Shown piece by piece: positions 17,273-24,772 of a stretch of 64,000 bases of DNA. The position numbers and the translations under genes are program-made. The notes under the pieces are model-generated. The model worked only from the letters and a program-made list of their open reading frames with translations. It ran no database searches and was not told the origin of the DNA. Source of the DNA: Acholeplasma equirhinis (GTDB taxonomy: Bacteria; Bacillota_I; Bacilli_A; Acholeplasmatales; Acholeplasmataceae); assembly GCF_017052655.1 (NCBI RefSeq), contig NZ_JAFIDC010000001.1:62001-126000 (forward strand), written 5' to 3'. Numbering within the stretch: the first letter of the stretch is position 1; each line of letters starts with the position of its first letter.

Positions 17273-18367
17273 ATGATCATAGGATGTGTAAAAGAGATCA
17301 AGTCAAATGAAAATAGGGTCGGTTTAACACCAGATTCAGTTTCAGCATATGTTAAAGCGGGTCACACAGTTTTAATAGAAAAAGGTGCAGGGCTTGGTTC
17401 AGGTTTTAAAGATAGTGATTATAAAAAACAGGGTGCTAAGTTAGTAGAAACAGCAGCAGATGTTTGGAAACAATCAGAGATGATCGTTAAGGTAAAAGAA
17501 CCGATTAAAGTAGAATATAAATACTTTAGAAAAGGTTTAATTCTTTATACATATTTACATTTAGCAGCAGTTAAACCATTAGTTTTAGCACTTATAAAAT
17601 CTGGTGTATCAGCATTCGCATATGAAACCATTAAAGATGAAACAGGATTACCTTGTCTAAAACCGATGAGTGAAGTTGCAGGTAAACTTTCTATTTTAGA
17701 AGGTGCTAGATTCTTATATAAGAATAATGGTGGAAATGGCTTACTGATCAGTGGTGTTACTGGCGTTAACCCTGCTAAAGTGACAATTATTGGTGGTGGT
17801 GTTGTCGGTCGCGCAGCGTTATCTAATGCCTATGGTCTTGGTGCTGATGTGACTTTACTTGATATCAATGAAGATACTTTAACAAAACTTAAGTCACAAT
17901 ATCCGAACATTAAAACATTTAAATCTAATGAAGAAAATCTAATTGAATCTTTAAAAGATGCGGATATTGTTGTATCAGGTGTCTTACTTCCTGGTGCAAA
18001 AGCACCTAAGCTTATTAAAAGAAGTTATTATAAACAAATGAAAAAAGGTGCTGTGATTGTTGATGTTGCTATTGACCAAGGTGGATCAACAGAAGTTTCT
18101 AAACCAACAACACATGCAGAACCTGTTTTTGTTGTGGATGGTATTATTCATTACTGTGTTGCCAATATGCCGGGTATCGTTCCAAAAACATCAACCATAG
18201 CACTTAATCATGCAACGCTTAAATTTGGATTAGAGCTTGCAAATAAAGGTGCAGAAAAAGCAATCAAAGAATCGGAAGCACTTAAAGCAGGTTTAAATAT
18301 CTATCAAGGTAAGATTACTTATAAACAAGTTGCAGAAGCTTTTGATTTAGAATATACAACTTTATAA
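17273..18367 (+). CDS. ald: Alanine dehydrogenase
   Basis: 364 residues. MIIGCVKEIKSNENRVGLTPDSV, IEKGAGLGSGF, YTYLHLAA (substrate-binding His) and the NAD-binding VTIIGGGVVGRAA Rossmann loop (about 168-180) identify Ald. It catalyses reversible oxidative deamination of L-alanine to pyruvate and ammonia. Length matches the family (about 370). GGGG lies before the ATG at 17273. It stands alone between two hairpins. With glutamate dehydrogenase and glutamine synthetase elsewhere in the window it links amino-nitrogen to glycolytic pyruvate. Confidence 0.95.
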   Translation: MIIGCVKEIKSNENRVGLTPDSVSAYVKAGHTVLIEKGAGLGSGFKDSDYKKQGAKLVETAADVWKQSEMIVKVKEPIKVEYKYFRKGLILYTYLHLAAVKPLVLALIKSGVSAFAYETIKDETGLPCLKPMSEVAGKLSILEGARFLYKNNGGNGLLISGVTGVNPAKVTIIGGGVVGRAALSNAYGLGADVTLLDINEDTLTKLKSQYPNIKTFKSNEENLIESLKDADIVVSGVLLPGAKAPKLIKRSYYKQMKKGAVIVDVAIDQGGSTEVSKPTTHAEPVFVVDGIIHYCVANMPGIVPKTSTIALNHATLKFGLELANKGAEKAIKESEALKAGLNIYQGKITYKQVAEAFDLEYTTL

Positions 18368-18373
18368 AACTAA

Positions 18374-18424
18374 AAAAGGTAAACAAGTTTTAAAAAGCGA
18401 TGGTTACCTTTTAATCATCAATAA
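18374..18424 (+). terminator. Probable terminator after ald
   Basis: AAAAGGTAA (18374-18382) pairs with TTACCTTTT (18414-18422) across a 31-base loop. The following T-run is short, so termination may be inefficient. Confidence 0.5.
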
Positions 18425-18433
18425 GGAGTTTCA

Positions 18434-19009
18434 ATGGAAATAATCAATGGACATCAAGTAGAGTTTGATGAAATTAATCATATCTACTATGTAGATGGCA
18501 AAGAAGTACCATCTGTCAGTCAAATATGTAAACTAGATAATCCTTCAATGTATCAAGGTATTGATAAACAAGTTTTAAACATGGCTGCACAAAAAGGTGT
18601 CAATTTACATAAAATCATTGAAAACTATGAACAAAATGGAATTATTCAAAAAGGTAGTATCGAACTTCAAAACTATATTCAAATGAAAAAGAAATACCAA
18701 ATCAATCAGAAACTTTCTGAACGCATGGTTCTGATTGAATTAGACGGAAAAGTTGTTTGTGCAGGTCGATTTGACTTACTGGGTGATATTGGAGGAATTC
18801 CTGCATTAATTGACTTTAAAAGAACCAGTGAACTACATACAAAGTATGTCAAACTACAACTTAATTTGTATGCATTAGGACTGATGCAAAGCTATGGTGA
18901 GATTGTAGAAAAACTGATGGTCATAAGACTGAGATATTTTGAGGTTGAAGTATTAGAATTTGAACTTGACTTTGATTACACAGTTGAAACTTTAAGAAAG
19001 TACATTTAA
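18434..19009 (+). CDS. Lone PD-(D/E)XK-superfamily nuclease
   Basis: 191 residues. A RecB/lambda-exonuclease-like core is visible: a His in KGVNLHKIIENY (helix 1), AGRFDLLGDI (Asp), ALIDFKRT (Asp-x-Lys, metal and catalytic residues) and KLQLNLYALGLM (QxxxY helix). This is the Cas4/phage-exonuclease type of metal-dependent nuclease, expected to cleave DNA. The N terminus (VEFDEINHIYYVDGKEVPSVSQI) resembles phage-encoded members. No cas genes, repeats or phage structural genes surround it, so a former phage gene or a stand-alone repair or defence nuclease are both possible. ATG 18434 follows AAGGAG. Confidence 0.8.
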   Translation: MEIINGHQVEFDEINHIYYVDGKEVPSVSQICKLDNPSMYQGIDKQVLNMAAQKGVNLHKIIENYEQNGIIQKGSIELQNYIQMKKKYQINQKLSERMVLIELDGKVVCAGRFDLLGDIGGIPALIDFKRTSELHTKYVKLQLNLYALGLMQSYGEIVEKLMVIRLRYFEVEVLEFELDFDYTVETLRKYI

Positions 19010-19014
19010 AAAAG

Positions 19015-19046
19015 AAGAGCAATCATTTAAGATTGCTCTTTTGTTT
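19015..19046. terminator. Bidirectional terminator between convergent genes
   Basis: AAGAGCAATC (19015-19024) pairs perfectly with GATTGCTCTT (19031-19040), 6-base loop. T-rich on the right and A-rich on the left, so it can terminate both the nuclease and the minus-strand membrane protein. Confidence 0.88.
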
Positions 19047-20466
19047 CTAAGTCTAAAGTTTCTTTAGGTTCTAGTTCTAATCCGACATATAAAACAATGA
19101 GTGTAAACATATGAAGCGGTGCATAATATGTATTATCCACTAAACCATGTACATGTGTAACAATTAAAACACCAGCAACAACTAATGTTTTAAAGCCCCA
19201 TTTTTTAATAAATAACTTAACAAGTTCAAAATGGTGATAAATTAATGCTAGCAGTCCAACTAATCCCATTGTTGCTAGTGTATGTAAGATTGTATTGTGG
19301 TAACTTCTAAAACTATTGTTTTCCCAAACATCACTATACCAGCTCTTACCAAAGATCGGGGATTCTAAGAAATATTTAATCGCATCCGTCCAATCTTCTT
19401 CACGTCCATTTAAGAATGAATTGGTTTGCATAAACCCAATGAAGAAATCTAACATATAGATAAAGAGTGGGATTGCGATTAAAAGAAGTATTGAACCACC
19501 GATGATTAATTGTTTTTTATACTTCCTATAGTCGATTTTAACGTATTTAAAGATTGCATATAAGAAGATGAGTCCAAACGCTAAAACACCTAAATAAGCA
19601 CCACGAGATGTGGTTAAAACGATAGTAACAAGTGATACCAACATTAATCCAAATTGTAATACTTTATGTAGTACTTTTTTATCTTTAAATAAGAAATACA
19701 TATTAATTGGCAGTAACATTGCAAGTACACCACCAATGTTGTTACCTACACCCCAACCAACATTTAATCTGACATAGAAGCCATCGACTTCATAACCCCA
19801 ACGTTCATCAATTGCCAGTTTCAAGATATCAATAAAAGAACCATAATCGAGATGATCTATATAATAAAAGATCATCATTGTAAATGTTTGAAGGATAACA
19901 ACAATGGATAAATAAAGCATTGTTCTAAATATATATTCTAAGAAAGGTTTTTCATTTGTTATTCGGTAGAATAGATAAAGTGCTAAGTAGATTAAACCCA
20001 TTGAAGAGATCATTAATATGGACATATCAAATGGTTTAGAATCCATTAAGTATCCAATAATAGATAAAAGATAAGCACCAGCAAGAATAGATAAACCTAA
20101 TCCTAATTTTCCAAAATTAAATTCAATCTTAAATTTAATGAAGTGATAAATAAAGGCACCAATGAGAATTGCAATTACTACATATAAGATCCACATTTCA
20201 TTTAAATTTTCCATACCCATATCTTGGTTAGATAACATAATGACTGCATGCGGAAGTAATGGGAATGTATATATGGTTTCTTTAAATAAAATAAGGATCA
20301 TTGCCATAACTAAGACAAAGATACTAATTCCAATTAATTCTAGTACATCAAAATATGGCTTTGGACCAATTGAATCTATATTAATGAACCAAAATAAGAA
20401 GGTAAATATAGATACCGAAATTAAATAATATTTACTTTGTAGAAATTGTTCTAATTTTAATTTCAT
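19027..20466 (-). CDS. O-antigen ligase/polymerase-like membrane protein (paralogue A)
   Basis: 479 residues from the ATG at 20466, which follows GAGG and starts one base after the stop of the upstream paralogue. About eleven to twelve hydrophobic helices, with the TTSRGAYLG motif and a large polar loop (NGREEDWTDAIKYFLESPIFGKSWY) before a late helix, as in Wzy_C/WaaL-type proteins. These proteins polymerise or ligate lipid-linked glycans, or (in TPR-less Gram-positive relatives) transfer them to acceptors. The N terminus (MKLKLEQFLQSKYYL) parallels that of paralogue B. It is far from the main polysaccharide cluster, so its glycan substrate is unclear. Confidence 0.75.
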   Translation of the reverse strand: MKLKLEQFLQSKYYLISVSIFTFLFWFINIDSIGPKPYFDVLELIGISIFVLVMAMILILFKETIYTFPLLPHAVIMLSNQDMGMENLNEMWILYVVIAILIGAFIYHFIKFKIEFNFGKLGLGLSILAGAYLLSIIGYLMDSKPFDMSILMISSMGLIYLALYLFYRITNEKPFLEYIFRTMLYLSIVVILQTFTMMIFYYIDHLDYGSFIDILKLAIDERWGYEVDGFYVRLNVGWGVGNNIGGVLAMLLPINMYFLFKDKKVLHKVLQFGLMLVSLVTIVLTTSRGAYLGVLAFGLIFLYAIFKYVKIDYRKYKKQLIIGGSILLLIAIPLFIYMLDFFIGFMQTNSFLNGREEDWTDAIKYFLESPIFGKSWYSDVWENNSFRSYHNTILHTLATMGLVGLLALIYHHFELVKLFIKKWGFKTLVVAGVLIVTHVHGLVDNTYYAPLHMFTLIVLYVGLELEPKETLDLETKEQS

Positions 20467-20467
20467 A

Positions 20468-21871
20468 TTACGCCTCAACTAAATTATTGGTTTCAACTTC
20501 AATATTACTGAATACTGCAAATACAGAGTAAGTAATAATTGAATACATAAACATATATTGTGTATTATCAATTAAACCATGTAATTGAGTTAATAGATAA
20601 GAAATGAAGAATGCAGAGACTGCAATATTTTTAAAATTCTTTTTAAATAATTTACCGATTTCAAAGAAATGATAAATTAAAACTAAGATTCCAAAGATAC
20701 CACCAGTTGCGAGTACATGGAAGAAAGTAGAATGATACATCGTAATACGATTATCAGTAGGTATTAACCAAAATTCTGTTGTAAGCCAACCACGACCAAA
20801 AAATGGGTATCGTAAGAATTCATTCCAAGCTGAATTTTCATGATCTATCCAAAGTGTTATTCTTCCTGTTAACATCGTATCTGGATTATCAAAATCAAGT
20901 GAATTAAAGAATGCATTCCAAACATCTTTAACAACTGGTGCAAGTAACCAAATTAATATTAAGACTAGAATGATTGCGATTGATAGATTTTTAAGTTGAC
21001 GTTTATCATGTTTGAAAACAGTGTATAAGGCAATAATAATTGAAAGTAGGGAAATTGTAACAACCGACCCTCTAGCACCTGTTACAAAGATCCAAAATGC
21101 ACTCCATCCTAAATATAGCCAAGGAAAAATGTTTTTAGGATATTTATGAAGGTAGTACATGACAACTGAAGTGGCAAGTACCATTAAAATCGTTAAATCA
21201 TTAATATTTCCCCAACCCGGATCAAAATTATCAGGGAAAATATAAATAAAATCAGTAATGATATCATTACCTTCGTAATATGTGAATCCGTTTATCCATC
21301 CTGCAACAAGTTGAAAACTTAATAAGAGTCCCATCATACTAAGAATTCGCATTAAATACTTCGTCTCATTTTTACCAACCGTATTTGCATAGAAGAAGTA
21401 TAATAGTCCATACATTAAACCAAGTGAAGAAAGTAATAAAGATACTTCATTTACTGGTGTATAGAACTGTGGAATGATGAAATAAGCTGCAACTAAAATC
21501 ATAGAGATACCTAGTGATTTTAGTTTAACTTGAACTTTATATTTAATGAAATGTGTAATCATTCCAGCAACAATGATCAATAAACTGAGAAATACTAATG
21601 AACCTTCATGGATTGAATCTATATCAATTTGAGTTACACCAATTGAAAATAATGCACCAAATAGTATTGGGATTGAATAAACTGTATTCTTAAAGAAAAA
21701 CAAAACAATAAAAAAAGGAATTGCTATTAGGCATAACAAACTATATAAAGTTACAGGTATTAATTCAGTTTCAGGAATATAAAAACGATATGACCATATC
21801 GTAAATGAAATTAATCCAACTAAAAATGGATAAATGTGCCCGCCTAAAAATGCTTCAATTTTTGTCTTCAA
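20468..21871 (-). CDS. O-antigen ligase/polymerase-like membrane protein (paralogue B), TTG start
   Basis: 467 residues if translation begins at TTG 21871, which follows AAGAGG at a proper distance and gives an N terminus (MKTKIEAFLGG) aligning with paralogue A. An in-frame ATG at 21958 lies inside the terminator of the preceding gene and is unlikely. About eleven to twelve hydrophobic helices, the GARGSVV motif and the polar loop LTGRITLWIDHENSAWNEFLRYPFFGRGWL match the ligase/polymerase family. It forms a two-gene operon with paralogue A and probably arose by tandem duplication. Confidence 0.75.
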   Translation of the reverse strand: MKTKIEAFLGGHIYPFLVGLISFTIWSYRFYIPETELIPVTLYSLLCLIAIPFFIVLFFFKNTVYSIPILFGALFSIGVTQIDIDSIHEGSLVFLSLLIIVAGMITHFIKYKVQVKLKSLGISMILVAAYFIIPQFYTPVNEVSLLLSSLGLMYGLLYFFYANTVGKNETKYLMRILSMMGLLLSFQLVAGWINGFTYYEGNDIITDFIYIFPDNFDPGWGNINDLTILMVLATSVVMYYLHKYPKNIFPWLYLGWSAFWIFVTGARGSVVTISLLSIIIALYTVFKHDKRQLKNLSIAIILVLILIWLLAPVVKDVWNAFFNSLDFDNPDTMLTGRITLWIDHENSAWNEFLRYPFFGRGWLTTEFWLIPTDNRITMYHSTFFHVLATGGIFGILVLIYHFFEIGKLFKKNFKNIAVSAFFISYLLTQLHGLIDNTQYMFMYSIITYSVFAVFSNIEVETNNLVEA

Positions 21872-21921
21872 ATTAAACCTCTTGTCGTGAAACTCCCTTT
21901 TTATATAGTGTAACACAAAGA

Positions 21922-21947
21922 TAAATAAAAAAGGACCATGAGGTCCT
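21922..21947 (-). terminator. Terminator of the TAC cassette
   Basis: On the minus strand AGGACC (21947-21942) pairs with GGTCCT (21937-21932), 4-base loop, followed by a T-rich run. Confidence 0.8.
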
Positions 21948-21967
21948 AGTTTGATCATCTTGATGAT

Positions 21968-22363
21968 TTATTTTGTCTTTGTAGCATCTATGAAAGTTCT
22001 TACATCGACAACAGGGAGGATAAGCGGTGGTAATAAAGCAGCAGTAGTTAAATTTGTAATTGCAGATCTAATGTAAGGAAACATCATTTGAATAGCACCA
22101 ATGTTTAAATAGTTTGCAATTAGAGATTGATCCTCAACCTCTTCAAATTCAAATTTTGCATTAAAGGAAACATCCACATTAATCGGAAATGGATTTTCTC
22201 TAGTACTTTCAATTCGAACATTGACTTTCAATAAATATGCATTATCTGATTCTTTATAAATTTCTTTTTCATAAATAGGTTGAAAATTGAAGTTTTCACC
22301 TGAGATATGATTATCATGCAAGATAAGTTTGTCTGCTTGAATCAGTGTGGTACGTATTTTCAT
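21968..22363 (-). CDS. SecB-like chaperone of a toxin-antitoxin-chaperone (TAC) system
   Basis: 131 residues with the SecB fold signature: beta-strand-rich N terminus, FNAKFEFEEVEDQSLIANYLNIGAIQMMFPYIRSAITNLTTAALLPPLILPVVDVRTFI, in which FPYIR and PPLILPVVD match canonical SecB (FPYAR, PPLxLxPVNF). SecB normally serves Sec export in proteobacteria; solitary SecB-like proteins directly after higBA are the chaperones that stabilise the antitoxin in TAC modules (M. tuberculosis Rv1957 type). A strong AAGGAGG precedes the ATG inside the antitoxin gene, with a ~50-base overlap, so chaperone and antitoxin synthesis are coupled. Confidence 0.85.
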   Translation of the reverse strand: MKIRTTLIQADKLILHDNHISGENFNFQPIYEKEIYKESDNAYLLKVNVRIESTRENPFPINVDVSFNAKFEFEEVEDQSLIANYLNIGAIQMMFPYIRSAITNLTTAALLPPLILPVVDVRTFIDATKTK

Positions 22364-22799
22364 TGTTTACCTCCTTTGTAGAGATTTCAATATTCTTTGT
22401 ATGTTTAATTTCATTTGATAATTTATTAATGAATATATTTCTAATATATTCGATGAAATGATCTTCGATATCGATTTTTAAATTGTCAAATTTTAACACG
22501 TTATAAATTTCTTGAGTATGATCAAGTAATTCTATTTTTAAATCTAAAGCAAAAGAAATCTTTACTAATGTATCAAGTTGTGGGCTGTTAGAAAAACTTT
22601 CAATTCTTGCAATTGCAGATTGTTTTAATCCTGTCATTTCTGCAAGTTGTTTTTGTGTAATACCTTTGGATTTTCTTACAGAGATAATCTTATCAATGAT
22701 TTTCTTTTGAGACTCATATTGTTTTCTCCATATTTGAAGAGTTTCATTTTTGTCTTCAATTTGTTTGATAACATTTTCAATCTTGTAATCCTTTTTCAT
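22314..22799 (-). CDS. higA: HigA-like antitoxin with C-terminal extension (TAC antitoxin)
   Basis: 161 residues. An XRE-type helix-turn-helix occupies about 36-92 (RKSKGITQKQLAEMTGLKQSAIARIESFSNSPQLDTLVKISFALDL is the visible core). Residues ~93-161 form an extension without the HTH fold, matching the place of the chaperone-addiction (ChAD) region that makes TAC antitoxins depend on SecB-like chaperones. It neutralises the toxin and should repress the operon through the palindrome at 23175. Its ATG overlaps the toxin stop (ATGA), and GGAAGG provides the ribosome binding site. Confidence 0.85.
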   Translation of the reverse strand: MKKDYKIENVIKQIEDKNETLQIWRKQYESQKKIIDKIISVRKSKGITQKQLAEMTGLKQSAIARIESFSNSPQLDTLVKISFALDLKIELLDHTQEIYNVLKFDNLKIDIEDHFIEYIRNIFINKLSNEIKHTKNIEISTKEVNNENTYHTDSSRQTYLA

Positions 22800-23158
22800 A
22801 GTTTTCCTTCCTTTACTAAACTAATTACTCTATTTTTAACACCATTAGCTCTATCTATTTCCGATGGAGGTGTTTTTGTCGATGTTTTCTTAAACCAAGT
22901 GAGTATCCACGCACGACCATATTTATCAACAGTAAATGTTATTCTAATACTATCAGGTCTTAACTCATACAAATCTTCATCTAGTTTTTTAAAAGATTCC
23001 GACTTAAATTCCTGATTCATAAGTAAACCGTGTTCTTTTAGTTTATCTATAAATATATTAACTTTGTTATATAATTTCTGATTACCACTACCAGATAAGT
23101 ACTCCCATAAATTTTGAATATCGGAATCTTGTTCTGTAGGAAAGTATCCAACGACCAT
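22796..23158 (-). CDS. higB: HigB/RelE-superfamily toxin
   Basis: 120 residues. The second half (YELRPDSIRITFTVD, WILTWFKKTSTKTPPSEIDRANGVKNRVI) is the characteristic HigB/phage Gp49-like ending: a core strand with Arg, then the hydrophobic-Phe-Lys-Lys-Thr-Pro segment and a helix. Members are ribosome-dependent mRNA endonucleases that stop translation. As in HigBA modules and unlike most toxin-antitoxin loci, the toxin gene comes first. AGGTGA precedes the ATG. Confidence 0.9.
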   Translation of the reverse strand: MVVGYFPTEQDSDIQNLWEYLSGSGNQKLYNKVNIFIDKLKEHGLLMNQEFKSESFKKLDEDLYELRPDSIRITFTVDKYGRAWILTWFKKTSTKTPPSEIDRANGVKNRVISLVKEGKL

Positions 23159-23172
23159 ATGATCACCTACAC

Positions 23173-23204
23173 ATTATAACAAATTTGTTATATTATTCTA
23201 TCAA
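23173..23204 (-). promoter_or_regulatory. TAC promoter and autoregulatory palindrome
   Basis: On the minus strand an extended -10 (TGTTATAAT; TATAAT at 23178-23173) overlaps a perfect 18-bp palindrome TATAACAAATTTGTTATA (23175-23192). A TTGATA at 23204-23199 is a possible -35, though the spacer of 20 bp is long, so the extended -10 probably matters. The palindrome is the obvious HigA operator. Confidence 0.78.
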
Positions 23205-23298
23205 TATTATATACTATATTCAAGTAAATTTTATAAATTTGTAAATAAAACTATACTTTTTATGATTAAGTGAAAAAAATAGGAGAATTGATCTCCTA

Positions 23299-24633
23299 TT
23301 AATATCCTTGTTCAAGCATTGCTAAGTATAATTTTTCAAATGCTTTAATGTTTGCACCTTTAACTAAATCATAAGGATTTCCAAATGCTTCAGCAGTTTC
23401 ATAAATACCATCAAAGATGGATTTCATGATTTCTTTTAATCTTTGATCAACAACTTCAAATGGCCATTGGGTATGGGTTGCATTTTGGGTCATCTCAAGA
23501 CCGGATACTGAAACACCACCTGCATTTGCTGCTTTACCTGGTACAAAGAGCACTTTATTTTCAATGAAGAAGTTGGTTGCATCTAATGTTGTTGGCATAT
23601 TTGCACCTTCAAGGACAGCTAATACACCATTTTTATTTAAAGTTTTAGCAGCTTCTAAATCCAGTTCATTTTGAGTTGCACATGGTAGTGCAATATCTGC
23701 TTTTAACTTCCACAAATCTTTTGAATTGATAAAGTAGTTTGTATCAGGATATTTTTCTAAGTAATAAGATAATGGTAGTTTCTCATCTCGAATTCTTTTT
23801 ACAAGTTCAATATCTAAACCATTCTCATCATGAATCACACCATCAATATTACTCATACCAACAACTTTTGCACCAAGTGAAGTTGCTTTTTCAGCTGCAG
23901 GTACTGAAACATTACCACAACCTGAAATTAAGATTGTTTTACCTGTAAGATCTGTGTGATAAAACTTCTTTAAAAGGTGTAATGTCATGTAGATAAGGCC
24001 AAATCCAGTTGCTTCAGGTCTAACATAACTACCGCCGTAGTTAACCCCTTTAGAAGTCAAGACTCCATTATGTCTATTCGTAATTCTTTTGTATATACCG
24101 AACATATAACCGATTTCTTTTATACCAACACCACTGTCAGCAGCAGGTACATCAAAATCTGGTCCTGAATATTTCATCAGTTCAATCATAAATGCTTCAC
24201 AGAATCTTTTGATTTCTCTTTCGCTCTTACCCTTCGGGTTAAAGTCAGAACCACCTTTTGAACCACCCATCGGAATACCGGTTAAAGCATTTTTTAATGT
24301 TTGTTCAAAAGCTAGAAATTTAAAGATGGATTCATTTACATTGGGATTAAATCTGAGTCCTCCTTTATAAGGACCCAGTGCTTGATTAAATTGTACTTTA
24401 TATCCACGATTGACTTGAAGATTACCTAAATCATCTTCCCATACAACTTTAAATGAAGCAGAAGTATCTGGTTCTAACATACGTCTAACAACATCTGTTT
24501 CGACAATATTTGGATTTTGATTGATATAATCAGAAATCGAGTTTAAAAATTCTAAAACTGCTTGTAGGAACTCAGGTTGTGTTGGATATTTTTGTTCAAG
24601 TTCACTATATAGCATTGAAAGATATTGATTCAA
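23299..24633 (-). CDS. gdhA: Glutamate dehydrogenase (NADP-type GdhA)
   Basis: 444 residues from TTG 24633, which follows AAGGGG; this gives the usual GdhA length (about 445-450). An in-frame TTG at 24684 would begin roughly at the transcription start given TATAAT at 24695-24690, so it is less likely. Motifs: LGPYKGGLRFNP, GIPMGGSKGGSDFNP (catalytic Lys region), VPAADSGVGIKEIGYM, and the Rossmann loop LISGCGNVSVPA. It interconverts 2-oxoglutarate plus ammonia and glutamate; the KGGSDFNP/RPEATGFG pattern fits the hexameric, biosynthetic NADP class. Confidence 0.93.
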   Translation of the reverse strand: MNQYLSMLYSELEQKYPTQPEFLQAVLEFLNSISDYINQNPNIVETDVVRRMLEPDTSASFKVVWEDDLGNLQVNRGYKVQFNQALGPYKGGLRFNPNVNESIFKFLAFEQTLKNALTGIPMGGSKGGSDFNPKGKSEREIKRFCEAFMIELMKYSGPDFDVPAADSGVGIKEIGYMFGIYKRITNRHNGVLTSKGVNYGGSYVRPEATGFGLIYMTLHLLKKFYHTDLTGKTILISGCGNVSVPAAEKATSLGAKVVGMSNIDGVIHDENGLDIELVKRIRDEKLPLSYYLEKYPDTNYFINSKDLWKLKADIALPCATQNELDLEAAKTLNKNGVLAVLEGANMPTTLDATNFFIENKVLFVPGKAANAGGVSVSGLEMTQNATHTQWPFEVVDQRLKEIMKSIFDGIYETAEAFGNPYDLVKGANIKAFEKLYLAMLEQGY

Positions 24634-24736
24634 GATTTTGATCCCCTTTTTAATATTTATTTTGAAATTCAAAGTATTATCCAAAACTTATTATACTAGC
24701 AATTATTAAAAAAGGTTAGAAATAGAACTAGAGGTG

Positions 24737-24761
24737 AAAAAAAGATGCTATTGCTAGCATC
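24737..24761 (-). terminator. Terminator of the PPi-phosphofructokinase gene
   Basis: On the minus strand GATGCT (24761-24756) pairs with AGCATC (24749-24744), 6-base loop, followed by seven T. Confidence 0.8.
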
Positions 24762-24772
24762 TGATTTCAAAG

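Noticed and set aside
21872-21958. ATG at 21958 as start of ligase-like paralogue B
   Set aside because: It lies in the TAC terminator region, lacks a Shine-Dalgarno, and gives an N-terminal extension absent from paralogue A; TTG 21871 has AAGAGG and aligns with the paralogue.
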